NCBI RefSeq assembly: GCF_002020355.1
Contig: NZ_MPZV01000001.1
Coordinates: 1,240,001 to 1,304,000 of the forward strand
Origin: Thioclava sediminum
GTDB lineage: Bacteria; Pseudomonadota; Alphaproteobacteria; Rhodobacterales; Rhodobacteraceae
Direction: 5' to 3'
DNA: 64,000 nucleotides
Below the pieces are notes generated by a model. It was given only the letters and a program-made list of their open reading frames with translations. It was not told the origin of the DNA and ran no database searches. This document shows positions 9,641-17,680 of the stretch, in pieces (positions within the stretch are counted from its first letter, which is position 1; each line of letters begins with the position of its first letter). The position numbers were made by a program, and so were the translations under genes.

Positions 9641-9653
9641 TCCATTGGTCTTA
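9641..9653 (-). promoter_or_regulatory. Candidate operator of the xox regulon (xoxF promoter)
   Basis: On the minus strand this reads TAAGACCAATGGA and matches TACGACCAAGGTA at 10 of 13 positions. It lies about 105 bp upstream of the xoxF start, between the cytochrome c gene and xoxF. Confidence 0.45.
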
Positions 9654-9733
9654 CGCCCTGTGCGACCCCGCCCGGACCGAACCGGACCGTCAAAGCCACC
9701 GCGCGGCCGGGAGGAACGACGACGCGGAAGATA

Positions 9734-10114
9734 TCAATTCAACGATGTCAGATAGGTGACGATGAAATCCTGCACTGTCGGATCCTCGATCCCGACATGG
9801 CGCATCTTGGTGCCGGGGACGAATTTGTCATTGTCCTCCATCCAGGCGCGCAGCGCGCCGGGCGTCCAGACAAAGCCCGCAGCCTTCAGCGCCTCGGAAT
9901 ATGGATAGCCTTGATAGGTGCCCGCACGACGACCGACGACACCGTTCAAGAGCGGACCGTAGCTCGCCTTGTCGGCATCGACCGAGTGGCAACGCATGCA
10001 GGAGGTCTCGAATAGAGCTCCACCAGCATCTGTCTTGACCTTCTTATAGGTCTCGGCAGCGGCCGGAAGGCTCAGGCAGATCAGGACGGTGGCGGCCAGG
10101 ACGGGGCGAAACAT
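9734..10114 (-). CDS. Small periplasmic class I cytochrome c
   Basis: A 126-residue exported cytochrome with a signal peptide (to about residue 20, PAAAET), one haem site C39-M-R-C42-H43, and a likely axial methionine in FVPGTKMRHVG near residue 100. It resembles c550/c2-type mono-haem cytochromes. It lies upstream of xoxF on the same strand and has its own copy of the 13-bp motif in its promoter. It is therefore a good candidate electron acceptor of XoxF, although the PedF-like cytochrome farther on is a rival. Confidence 0.85.
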   Translation of the reverse strand: MFRPVLAATVLICLSLPAAAETYKKVKTDAGGALFETSCMRCHSVDADKASYGPLLNGVVGRRAGTYQGYPYSEALKAAGFVWTPGALRAWMEDNDKFVPGTKMRHVGIEDPTVQDFIVTYLTSLN

Positions 10115-10207
10115 CGGAGAACCTCTTCTTCATTGCGACTGTCTTTCGCCCCGCACAATGCCCCTGTCTCCGAGCGGCGGGCTTGATCCGCATCAAGCTC
10201 ACCCCCC

Positions 10208-10220
10208 TACCTTGGTCGTA
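10208..10220 (-). promoter_or_regulatory. Candidate operator of the xox regulon (cytochrome c promoter)
   Basis: Minus strand TACGACCAAGGTA, about 94 bp upstream of the cytochrome c start codon. The identical 13-mer occurs again at 10930-10942. Confidence 0.55.
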
Positions 10221-10288
10221 GATCACACTGGTTCGGGCAGCCGGGTCGCGTATGGGAAGAGGAAGACCCGGCCGCCGCCCGCATCCGG

Positions 10289-10846
10289 TCAAGAGACCGG
10301 CGCGTATTTCCAATTGTCGGCATCGGGCGTGACTTCATCGAGGTCGTAACCCGCTCCCTGAAGCCGCTGCGCCGTGGGAAGACCTGCCTTTGCCGCGCGA
10401 TCCACGAGTGCCCGCCCCGCCGCCTCGTCGCGCGCGACGCCGCGTCCGCGCATCAGGTCGAGCCCGCGATTGAACATCCCCACCGGGTCGCCCAGATCGG
10501 CGGCGCGCTTGTCCCAGTCAGCGGCTGCGCCCGGATCGAGGGGGCCACCCAGACCGTTGTCGTCGAGCTGGCTCATCCACGTCATCGCCCCTGTCCAACC
10601 GTCGCGCGAGCATCGCTCGAAGAGCTGACGCGCTTCGGCATGACGGCCCGACTTGGTGATCAGGTAGCCCATCGCGCAATTGGTCATCGAGGTCTCACCT
10701 CGCCCGACGTCGCGCAGCGCCCGGTCGAGCGACAACTCCTCGGGGTTCAGGTCCCCGTGGAGATCTCCGCCCTCATCCGATTGCTGGGCCACGGCACCAA
10801 GGGGCACGCTCACCACCAGAATAGCCGTGCAGATCATCGCGCGCAT
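10289..10846 (-). CDS. Exported Sel1/TPR-like repeat protein
   Basis: A 185-residue protein starting at the ATG preceded by AGGAGGGG. A signal peptide (ICTAILVVSVPLGAVAQ) is followed by alpha-helical repeat segments such as GRHAEARQLFERCSRDGWTG and AAGRALVDRAAKAGLPTAQR, which resemble Sel1-like repeats. It is probably periplasmic and may act as a scaffold; its biochemical role is unknown. It is transcribed away from the PQQ-associated operon and shares with it the intergenic region carrying the 13-bp motif, suggesting co-regulation with xoxF. Confidence 0.7.
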   Translation of the reverse strand: MRAMICTAILVVSVPLGAVAQQSDEGGDLHGDLNPEELSLDRALRDVGRGETSMTNCAMGYLITKSGRHAEARQLFERCSRDGWTGAMTWMSQLDDNGLGGPLDPGAAADWDKRAADLGDPVGMFNRGLDLMRGRGVARDEAAGRALVDRAAKAGLPTAQRLQGAGYDLDEVTPDADNWKYAPVS

Positions 10847-10929
10847 CGCATTCCCCTCCTGCTCCGATGAAACCTTCCTTCGCACGATCCTAGCATAGCC
10901 GCGGCGAGTGCGCCCGCAGGTGCGGCTTA

Positions 10930-10942
10930 TACCTTGGTCGTA
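10930..10942 (+). promoter_or_regulatory. Candidate operator of the xox regulon (divergent promoter)
   Basis: TACCTTGGTCGTA, the exact reverse complement of the site before the cytochrome gene. It lies between the Sel1-like gene (-) and the PQQ-associated binding-protein gene (+), so it could serve both. Confidence 0.55.
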
Positions 10943-11007
10943 TTGCACCTTGCACCTCCGCTTCGCAGCATGGCGTTGCCGGAGGAGTCCGGCATGGGAG
11001 GAAATCT

Positions 11008-12183
11008 TTGCGAATCCAATGGCTCATCGGGGTTTGTGCCGCGCTGCTCCTTGGCGCGCCTGCGTCATCGGAAACGTTGCGCATCGACTGGCTGGAGCAT
11101 CAGGTCACGCCGCCGCCGATTCTCTCGAACATAGCGGCGGTTCCCGAGAGTCTGGGTCTCGACGGCACGCGGCTTGCGATCGGCGACATCCGCACGACCG
11201 GGCGCTTTACCGGGCAGGATTACGCATTGAACGAAACCGTCATCGCCCCCCAAGACGATTTTCTGGGTGCCGCGAAATCCGTGCTGGCTGACGGCGCGAA
11301 GGTGCTCGTCGTCAAAGCCCCTGCCCCGGACCTGCTGGCGTTAGCCGACCTGCCCGAAGCAAAGGACGTGCTTATCCTCGATGCCTCGACGCAGGACGAT
11401 GCGCTGCGTGGTGATGACTGCCGCAGGAACGTGCTGCACACTGCACCGAGCTATGCGATGCGCGCGGATGCGCTGGCGCAGTTCATCCTTTTCAAGAAAT
11501 GGCGCAAGCTGGCCCTGATCTCCGGGCAATTGCCCGAGGACCTGGCCTTCACTGCCGCACTGAAACGCGCGCTCACCAAATTCGGCCTGACGCTCGCAGG
11601 CGAGAAGGAATGGGCCTTCGATGCCGATATGCGCCGGGCGGCTGCTGCCGAGGTGCCGCTCTTTACGCAAGACCTCCCCGATCACGACCTCCTACTCGTC
11701 TCCGACGAGCCGGGAGATTTCGCGCGTTACATCGCCTATAACAGCTGGCTTCCGCGCCCGTTGGCGGGCTCTGAAGGGCTGAAGCCCGTGGGCTGGTCGG
11801 GCGTGGTCGAGCAATATGGCGCGGCGCAGCTGCAAAACCGTTTCCGCGAAGCCGCAGGCCGCGAGATGGCGCAGGGCGATTTCGCCGCTTGGGTCGCGGT
11901 TGCGGCTCTGGGCGAGGCTTTCACCCGCACGCAATCGACGGACCCTGCGACCCTGCGCCGCTACCTGCTCTCGGACGAATTTCGCCTCGCGGGTTTCCTC
12001 GGCCGACCGCTCTCGTTTCGCAACTGGAACGGTCAGCTGCGTCAGCCGATCCCGCTGGTGACCGAGCGTGCGCTGACCGCGCTCGCCCCGCTCGAAGGCT
12101 TTCTGCACCAAACCAACGAGCTCGACACACTGGGCATCGACGCCCCCGAATCCACCTGCGCCGCCTTCGGAGACAGCCAATGA
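11008..12183 (+). CDS. PQQ-dependent alcohol oxidation-associated ABC substrate-binding protein
   Basis: A 391-residue exported protein with a signal peptide (residues 1-21, ending PASSE) and the branched-chain-amino-acid receptor type of two-domain fold. It matches in layout the binding protein that accompanies PQQ-dependent alcohol dehydrogenase systems along with a dedicated ATPase and permease. The ligand is unknown; the set has been thought to handle alcohols, aldehydes or cofactor. The start is TTG with a well placed GGGAGGAAA. It overlaps the propeller gene by 4 bp (ATGA), starting an operon of five genes to 15082. Confidence 0.75.
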   Translation: MRIQWLIGVCAALLLGAPASSETLRIDWLEHQVTPPPILSNIAAVPESLGLDGTRLAIGDIRTTGRFTGQDYALNETVIAPQDDFLGAAKSVLADGAKVLVVKAPAPDLLALADLPEAKDVLILDASTQDDALRGDDCRRNVLHTAPSYAMRADALAQFILFKKWRKLALISGQLPEDLAFTAALKRALTKFGLTLAGEKEWAFDADMRRAAAAEVPLFTQDLPDHDLLLVSDEPGDFARYIAYNSWLPRPLAGSEGLKPVGWSGVVEQYGAAQLQNRFREAAGREMAQGDFAAWVAVAALGEAFTRTQSTDPATLRRYLLSDEFRLAGFLGRPLSFRNWNGQLRQPIPLVTERALTALAPLEGFLHQTNELDTLGIDAPESTCAAFGDSQ

Positions 12184-13142
12184 TCCGCGCCCTTCTTCTG
12201 ACGACCCTGCTCGCGAGCCCGGCCTTCGCGGACGAAGTCTGGGTCACCAACGAAGCTGACAACACGGTCTCGGTGATCGACGCAAATAGCCTCAAAGTGC
12301 TGCACAGTTTCGATACCGGGGAACGTCCACGCGGGATCACATTCAGCCGCGATTTCAAACGAGTCTATATCTGTGCCTCGGACAGCGACGCGGTGCAGGT
12401 GATGGACCCCGATACCGGCGAGATCCTGCACGATCTGCCTTCAGGCGAAGACCCCGAGCAGTTCGTGATCGCCCCGGACGACCGGCTTCTCTACATCGCG
12501 AACGAGGATGACGCGATCACCACTGTGGTCGACACCCAAACCCGAAAAGTGGTGGCGCAAATCGATGTCGGCGTCGAACCCGAAGGCATGGGTATTTCGC
12601 CCGACGGGAAGGTTCAGGTGACGACCTCGGAAACGACGAACATGGCGCATTGGATCGACACCGAAACGCATAAGATCATCGCAAATTCCCTCGTCGATCC
12701 GCGCCCGCGCCATGCCGAGTTCAGTCCAGACGGCGCGCAGCTCTGGGTCAGTTCCGAGATCGGCGGCACGGTCGCGATCTTCGATACCTCGGACCACAGT
12801 GAGATCGGCAAGATTTCCTTCACGCTTAAGGGCGTGCGCCCTGAGAAGATCCAGCCCGTCGGCATGCGGTTCTCGCCCGACGCCTCGAAGGTTTTCATTG
12901 CGCTCGGGCCGGCGAACCATATCGCAGTTGTGGATGCAAAGACGCTCGAGGTCGAAAAATACATCCTCGTCGGACGTCGTGTCTGGCACATGGCGACCTC
13001 GCCGGATCAGACGAAACTGTTCACGACGAACGGTGTCTCTGGCGATGTGACGGTGATCGATATCGCCACGCTCGAGCCGATCGACACCGTGAAAGTCGGC
13101 CGCTTCCCCTGGGGCGCAGCCGCACGCCCGACCTCCAAATGA
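12180..13142 (+). CDS. PQQ-dependent catabolism-associated YVTN beta-propeller protein
   Basis: A 320-residue periplasmic protein: signal peptide (about 1-17) followed by YVTN/NHL-like repeats, seen as WVTNEADNTVSVIDANS, YIANEDDAITTVVDT and FTTNGVSGDVTVID. Propellers of this type are conserved companions of PQQ alcohol dehydrogenases, but their job is not settled; holding the dehydrogenase, cofactor or cytochrome is plausible. The ATG overlaps the TGA of the binding-protein gene and its own TGA overlaps the next ATG, so translation is coupled on both sides. Confidence 0.85.
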   Translation: MIRALLLTTLLASPAFADEVWVTNEADNTVSVIDANSLKVLHSFDTGERPRGITFSRDFKRVYICASDSDAVQVMDPDTGEILHDLPSGEDPEQFVIAPDDRLLYIANEDDAITTVVDTQTRKVVAQIDVGVEPEGMGISPDGKVQVTTSETTNMAHWIDTETHKIIANSLVDPRPRHAEFSPDGAQLWVSSEIGGTVAIFDTSDHSEIGKISFTLKGVRPEKIQPVGMRFSPDASKVFIALGPANHIAVVDAKTLEVEKYILVGRRVWHMATSPDQTKLFTTNGVSGDVTVIDIATLEPIDTVKVGRFPWGAAARPTSK

Positions 13143-13591
13143 CGAGGCTTTCCATGTTTTCAGAAATTTTGAAAGTCAGTCTGATAGCCGCGCTCTGCGC
13201 CGGTCCCGCCTGGGCCGATGACGATGCGGCCCCGTTGGCGGGCCTTCTGTCGGGTCACAACAAGGAAGAGCTCCCCGAAGTGACCCTCTCGGTGGGCGAG
13301 CCGCTGGGCGGTCCCTGGACGCTGCAATCGGGTAGATATTACGAGGTCGAGATCACCGCCGACGGGTCAGGCGAAATCGGGCTCGAAAGCGACGGCTTCT
13401 TTCGCGCGATCTGGGTCGACGAGGTGGTGATCCGCGGGCTGGAGGTCCGCCCGATGGGTCTTGCCTCCATCGAGTTCGACCGCGCAGGCACGATGGAGAT
13501 CGGGTTCATCGCGATCAAGCCGGGGCGCTACGACCTGCACATACCCGGCTCGACCGGTGAGGATCAGCGTCTGGAGATCTTGATTGAGTGA
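13139..13591 (+). CDS. Small periplasmic protein of the PQQ alcohol oxidation operon
   Basis: A 150-residue exported protein (signal peptide to about residue 26, GPAWADD) with a beta-rich remainder. The stretch GRYYEVEITADGSGEIGLES and the ending PGRYDLHIPG look cupredoxin-like, but no clear copper ligand set is visible. I do not recognise a named family. Tight overlaps with the propeller gene (ATGA) and the ATPase gene (8 bp) place it in the same transcript, so it probably works with XoxF or the ABC transporter in the periplasm. Confidence 0.65.
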   Translation: MTRLSMFSEILKVSLIAALCAGPAWADDDAAPLAGLLSGHNKEELPEVTLSVGEPLGGPWTLQSGRYYEVEITADGSGEIGLESDGFFRAIWVDEVVIRGLEVRPMGLASIEFDRAGTMEIGFIAIKPGRYDLHIPGSTGEDQRLEILIE

Positions 13592-14309
13592 CGCGCCTGC
13601 CCTGCATGTTGCGGGCCTCAGCCATGACTGGGGTCGCAAACCCGCGCTGCGCGATGTGGGGTTCCGCGTCGAGAAGGGGCGCTTCTGCGCACTGCTTGGC
13701 CCCAACGGCGCAGGCAAATCGACGCTGATGTCGGTTTTGACCGGACTGATCCGGCCCGCCCCCGGCGTGGTCACGATCTCCGGTCACGACATGGCACGCG
13801 CCCGGCGCAAGGCGCTGGCTGAGATCGGCGTCGTCTTCCAGCAGCCGACGCTCGATCTCGATCGCTCGGTGCGCGCAAATCTACGCTATTTCGCAGCGCT
13901 ACACGGGCTCGGCAGCAAACTCGCCGATCGTCGCATCTCGGAAGCGCTCGACCGTCTGGGCATGGCCGAACGTGCCGAAGAAAAACTGCGCGCGCTTAAT
14001 GGCGGGCACCGGCGCCGGATGGAGATCGCCCGCGCGCTGCTTCATCGGCCCCGGCTCCTTTTGCTCGACGAGCCGACGGTAGGTCTCGACGCGCCTGCCC
14101 GCAGCGCGATCACCGCCCATGTCCATCAACTCGCCCAAGACGGAATAGCCGTGCTCTGGGCCACCCATCTCGCCGATGAATTACGCCCGGAGGATCTGGT
14201 CGTGGTGCTACAGAAAGGTCAGGTGAAAGAGCAAGGCGACGTCCGGGGCTTGAGCAAGAACGGCCTCCTAGCTGACTGGTTCTCCCAGGCGATGGGCGAA
14301 ACGGCATGA
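13584..14309 (+). CDS. ABC transporter ATPase, PQQ-dependent alcohol dehydrogenase system
   Basis: A 241-residue ABC ATPase. Walker A is GPNGAGKST, Walker B is LLLLDEPTVGLD and the switch His is in LWATHLADE. The ABC signature is unusual: LNGGHRRRMEIARALL replaces the common LSGGQ. It resembles the drug/alcohol-export type ATPases found beside quinoprotein dehydrogenases. The likely start is TTG at 13584, which overlaps the preceding stop. It couples to the membrane permease directly downstream (ATGA overlap). Confidence 0.85.
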   Translation: MSDAPALHVAGLSHDWGRKPALRDVGFRVEKGRFCALLGPNGAGKSTLMSVLTGLIRPAPGVVTISGHDMARARRKALAEIGVVFQQPTLDLDRSVRANLRYFAALHGLGSKLADRRISEALDRLGMAERAEEKLRALNGGHRRRMEIARALLHRPRLLLLDEPTVGLDAPARSAITAHVHQLAQDGIAVLWATHLADELRPEDLVVVLQKGQVKEQGDVRGLSKNGLLADWFSQAMGETA

Positions 14310-15082
14310 GCGCGCTCTCCGCCGCCTCCGCCATCGCCTCGCGCGAACTCGCTCGCTTCTTCACGCAACGCGAGCGGTTCCTCGCAGCTCTCGTGCGCCC
14401 GCTCGTCTGGCTCTTCATCTTCGCGGCGGGCTTTCGGGCGGCACTGGGCTTGTCAATCATTCCCCCCTACCGGACCTATATTTCCTATGAGACCTATATC
14501 CTGCCCGGTCTCTGCGCGATGATCTTGCTGTTCTCCGGAATGCAAAGTTCTCTCAGCCTCGTCCACGATCGCGAGAATGGTGCGATGAGGCTGATGCTGA
14601 CAGCGCCTCTGCCGCGATGGTTCATGCTTGGCGCGAAACTGCTCGCCGGCGCGCTGGTCGGGATGGTGCAGGTCGCGGCCTTCCTTGCAATAGCGGCGCT
14701 CTTCGGATTGCGCGCACCGTCGACGGGATATGTGACCGTCGTCCCCGCGCTTTTGCTTGCGGCAATCATGTTGGGAGCGCTTGGCTTGCTCCTGTCCTCG
14801 CGCATCAGACAGCTGGAGAATTTCGCAGGGATCATGAACTTCGTGATCTTCCCGATGTTCTTCTGCTCTTCGGCACTCTACCCGATATGGAAAATGCAGG
14901 AGAGCTCTCCGCTTCTCGCCAGGTTATGCGAGATCAATCCCTTCACTCAGGCAGTCGAATTGATCCGCTTCGCGCTCTACGGCCAGCTGAACCCCGCAGC
15001 TCTCGGTTGGACCGCATTGGCGAGCTTGGTGTTCTTCGCCGTTGCGATCTGGGGTTACGAACCCGCCCGCACCCGCTCTTGA
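14306..15082 (+). CDS. ABC-2 type permease of the PQQ alcohol system (PedC-like)
   Basis: A 258-residue inner-membrane protein with about six hydrophobic segments, among them LVWLFIFAAGFRAALG, MVQVAAFLAIAALFGL, ALLLAAIMLGALGLLL and ALASLVFFAVAIWGY. This is an ABC-2 export-type permease like PedC of Pseudomonas alcohol clusters. It pairs with the preceding ATPase. Its 3' end overlaps the convergent ATPase gene on the other strand by 28 bp. What it moves is unknown. Confidence 0.8.
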   Translation: MSALSAASAIASRELARFFTQRERFLAALVRPLVWLFIFAAGFRAALGLSIIPPYRTYISYETYILPGLCAMILLFSGMQSSLSLVHDRENGAMRLMLTAPLPRWFMLGAKLLAGALVGMVQVAAFLAIAALFGLRAPSTGYVTVVPALLLAAIMLGALGLLLSSRIRQLENFAGIMNFVIFPMFFCSSALYPIWKMQESSPLLARLCEINPFTQAVELIRFALYGQLNPAALGWTALASLVFFAVAIWGYEPARTRS

Positions 15083-15666
15083 ACGAGCCGTGCCGGGCGT
15101 CCCTCGACCCGGGCAAACCGTGTGGCCAGCGCATCGAGTTCGCCTGCCGCATGGCTCGCAATCACCACCGCCGCATGGGTTTCCGCGATCAAGCCAGCGG
15201 TCAGTTCCAGCAGGCCTTCCACCCTCGCATCGTCAAGCGAGGCAAAGGGCTCGTCCATTAACAGCACATCGGGGCGCATCACGAAGGCCCGGGCCAGCCC
15301 CACGCGCCGCGCCTGACCGACCGAAATCTGCCCGGGCCAGTGATCCTCAAGGCCGGCCAGCCCGACCCGATCCAGCATCGCACGCGCCTGTGTCTCGGTG
15401 GCTGAAGTCGGGAGCGTCACATTGTCGATCACGCGGCGCCAAGGCATCAGGGTCGGGTTCTGAAACACCATTGCGCGGCGCCCCTCCACCTTGAGGCTTC
15501 CCTCGAAACGATGGTCGAGCCCAGCCAGCAGTCGCAACAGGGTTGTCTTGCCTGCACCTGACGCTCCCGATAGCCCCAGCACCTCGCCGCGCGCGACATC
15601 GAGCTTCATAGGTCCAAGCACAGGTATGCCACTGAAGGATTTCTCTGTCAGCTCCAGCCGGATCAT
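15055..15666 (-). CDS. ABC transporter ATPase, NitT/TauT-like importer
   Basis: A 203-residue ATPase, with the start taken at the ATG that overlaps the permease stop (ATGA) rather than 17 codons upstream. Walker A is SGASGAGKTT, Q-loop MVFQNPTLMPWR, signature ISVGQARRVGLARAF, Walker B VLLMDEPFASLD. It energises the permease and binding protein encoded next to it. The NitT/TauT branch imports small anions and organic cofactors or precursors. The position inside the xox cluster is notable because no sulfonate or nitrate genes are near. Confidence 0.85.
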   Translation of the reverse strand: MIRLELTEKSFSGIPVLGPMKLDVARGEVLGLSGASGAGKTTLLRLLAGLDHRFEGSLKVEGRRAMVFQNPTLMPWRRVIDNVTLPTSATETQARAMLDRVGLAGLEDHWPGQISVGQARRVGLARAFVMRPDVLLMDEPFASLDDARVEGLLELTAGLIAETHAAVVIASHAAGELDALATRFARVEGRPARLVQERVRAGS

Positions 15667-16493
15667 CTTTGTCTCCAGCGTGAAGCGCGCTGCGCAAGCG
15701 GCGCGAGCAGGCCCCATTCCACCGCGAGCATCACGGCGACGAAGGCAAGCGCATTCGCAAGCACGCCCGCGATATCGAACATCTGGAAATCAAGATGAAT
15801 GCGGAATCCGATCCCGTTGGATCGGCCGAGAAACTCGACGACAAGCACGATCTTCCAGATCAGTGCCAACCCCGCGCGCGCCGAAGCCATGATATGCGGC
15901 GCGAGCTGCGGGATCAAAATGTGGCGCAGCCGGGCGAACCAGCCCATGCAGTGAAGTCGCGCCATGTCCGACAGGTCGGTGTCGCGCGCCACCATCCCTT
16001 CGCGCAGCATCACCGCGACCATTGGGATCTTGTTCAGCGACACAGCCGCGATGGCCGCCCACTCATTCAGCCCGATCCAGAGATAGCAAAGCACGATGGT
16101 CACCAGCGCCGGAATATTCAGCGCGACCGTCAACCAGGGCCCAAACCAGCGATCCGCACGACGGCTGCCGCCAAGTGCGATCCCGATCGCCACGCCGAAG
16201 CCCATCGCCAGCCCGAAGGCTGCCGTCACCCGTGTGAGCGTGGCGCTCAGGTCTGGCCAAAGGTCACCGCTCACCAATGCCGTCCAGAGAGTCGGGAAAA
16301 CTATCTGTGGTCCGGGAGCAAGCTGCGGATCGGCCAACCACCAAGCGAGACAGGCCCAGAGCAGAACGAGCGCCATGAGCGAGGCAACGACCACAGGAAG
16401 GTTGGGCCAGAGCCGGGCGCGGTTTCGCAGAGCGAAGCTGCGCCCGGTCTCCACGCCAGATCTCTTCCCTTGCGTGATCAAAATTGCGCCCAT
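15663..16493 (-). CDS. ABC transporter permease, NitT/TauT-like (SsuC family)
   Basis: A 276-residue inner-membrane permease with hydrophobic helices (VVASLMALVLLWACLAWWL, LAMGFGVAIGIALG, LTVALNIPALVTIVLCYLWIGL) and the BPD_transp_1 coupling loop near LHCMGWFARLRHILIPQLAPH. It belongs with the downstream ATPase (ATGA overlap) and the upstream binding protein (3 bp gap). The substrate is unknown. Confidence 0.85.
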   Translation of the reverse strand: MGAILITQGKRSGVETGRSFALRNRARLWPNLPVVVASLMALVLLWACLAWWLADPQLAPGPQIVFPTLWTALVSGDLWPDLSATLTRVTAAFGLAMGFGVAIGIALGGSRRADRWFGPWLTVALNIPALVTIVLCYLWIGLNEWAAIAAVSLNKIPMVAVMLREGMVARDTDLSDMARLHCMGWFARLRHILIPQLAPHIMASARAGLALIWKIVLVVEFLGRSNGIGFRIHLDFQMFDIAGVLANALAFVAVMLAVEWGLLAPLAQRASRWRQR

Positions 16494-16496
16494 CGC

Positions 16497-17474
16497 TCAG
16501 TTCGTCAGGAATGTGCCCTCGGGCAGCGATGTCGCGCCGCCCACCAGCTTCTCACCGCCCAGTTTCGCCATGAGACGCAGCATCTTGTCGGCAGCCGCCT
16601 CATCGACCGGGCCGGGTGCCGGGACGCCAGCGAGCCATCCCGCCTTGAGCGCCGCGAATTGGGCGTTGCTTTTGGCATTCATGATCGGGCGAAGCCGCGC
16701 AAAGGCCTCGTCTTCGGTGGCGAGTTTTCCTTTGGCCGCACGCGAGGCGGCGACCAAACCCGAGGCTAGCTCCGGTTTCGACTCCACCAAGTCCCCCGAC
16801 AGAACATAGCCGAGCAGCGGTGTCTCAGGAGAGAGACCAAGCGCGCTCGCGGCATCGCCGACGCTCACCAATTCGCGCATCCCTGCGGCTTCCATCTTCG
16901 CACCGAAATGCCAGAAATTGATCGCGCCATCGACTTCGCCCGAGAGCGCCGCCTTCATGATAAGGGGCGGCGCGCCGAAAACCTGCTCGGTCTTGCCCGC
17001 CAGATCAAAGCCATCGGCCTGCTCGGCATAGGCCCGCAGTATGAGCCAACTCTTGTCGACCGGCCCGCCTGCGATGCCGATTTTCTTTCCGTCGAGATCG
17101 GCCAGCGTTTTTGCCGGACTGTCCTGAGCGACCAAAAGCCCGCCCACCGCTTTCGAATAAGGAATGAAGCGGTAATCTTCGCCAGTTGCGCGCATCCGCG
17201 CGACCCAGAACCAGTCGGTCACGATGGCATCGACCGCCCCGCCCTGCAGCATGATATCGGAGCCCGACTTCCCTGCGACGGGGACCACCTCGAGAGTGAA
17301 GCCGTTCTCTCGGTCCAGACCGTAGTGCTTGATTGTGTCCAGCTCCCAATTCACGGTTCCGCCTTCGAGCGCGGCCACCTTCAGCACTGGCAGGTCCGCC
17401 GCCCATGCGCTTGCACTCATTGCGAGAGCTGCAATCGCCGCGCCCGCTGCGCGGCTCCATCCGTCAAAAGCCAT
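16497..17474 (-). CDS. ABC transporter substrate-binding protein, NitT/TauT-like
   Basis: A 325-residue exported protein with a signal peptide (ending SASAWAAD) and the NMT1/SsuA-type fold, e.g. GKSGSDIMLQGGAVDAIVTDW and DLDGKKIGIAGG. The start chosen has GGGAGGAACAG in front. It is the first gene of the importer operon and diverges from the PedF-like cytochrome gene across a promoter region that holds three copies of the 13-bp motif. An import role tied to alcohol oxidation (for example a metal chelate or a PQQ-related compound) is speculation. Confidence 0.8.
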   Translation of the reverse strand: MAFDGWSRAAGAAIAALAMSASAWAADLPVLKVAALEGGTVNWELDTIKHYGLDRENGFTLEVVPVAGKSGSDIMLQGGAVDAIVTDWFWVARMRATGEDYRFIPYSKAVGGLLVAQDSPAKTLADLDGKKIGIAGGPVDKSWLILRAYAEQADGFDLAGKTEQVFGAPPLIMKAALSGEVDGAINFWHFGAKMEAAGMRELVSVGDAASALGLSPETPLLGYVLSGDLVESKPELASGLVAASRAAKGKLATEDEAFARLRPIMNAKSNAQFAALKAGWLAGVPAPGPVDEAAADKMLRLMAKLGGEKLVGGATSLPEGTFLTN

Positions 17475-17523
17475 CTGTTCCTCCCATCTGCGCCCCCCGC
17501 CGCTCCTCCGGCGATCACGCATT

Positions 17524-17536
17524 TGCGACCACAGTA
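17524..17536 (+). promoter_or_regulatory. Candidate operator of the xox regulon (weak copy 1)
   Basis: TGCGACCACAGTA agrees with TACGACCAAGGTA at 10 of 13 positions. It lies 49 bp upstream of the NitT-type binding-protein gene on the other strand. Confidence 0.35.
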
Positions 17537-17558
17537 TCAGGTCGCGACGGCGCGCCTA

Positions 17559-17571
17559 TTCGACCAAAGGA
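17559..17571 (+). promoter_or_regulatory. Candidate operator of the xox regulon (copy 2)
   Basis: TTCGACCAAAGGA, extended by CAAT, shares GACCANNGGACAA with the site before xoxF. It is in the divergent region between the NitT-type operon and the PedF-like gene. Confidence 0.45.
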
Positions 17572-17605
17572 CAATGCCCCTCCCCGCCAGCGGGACCGCG
17601 ATTGA

Positions 17606-17618
17606 TACCAAGGTCGAA
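17606..17618 (-). promoter_or_regulatory. Candidate operator of the xox regulon (copy 3)
   Basis: On the minus strand TTCGACCTTGGTA, 12 of 13 identical to the site at 22278-22290 before the NosR-like gene. It lies 63 bp upstream of the PedF-like start codon. Confidence 0.45.
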
Positions 17619-17680
17619 TGGTGGCCCGACGCAGCCTCGCGTTATCCAGAAGACAAGCGAGATCTTTTTGGGAGGTTTAG

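Noticed and set aside
7713-9755. A 680-codon frame opposite xoxF
   Set aside because: It is the antisense shadow of xoxF, which has clear enzyme motifs, signal peptide and ribosome site.
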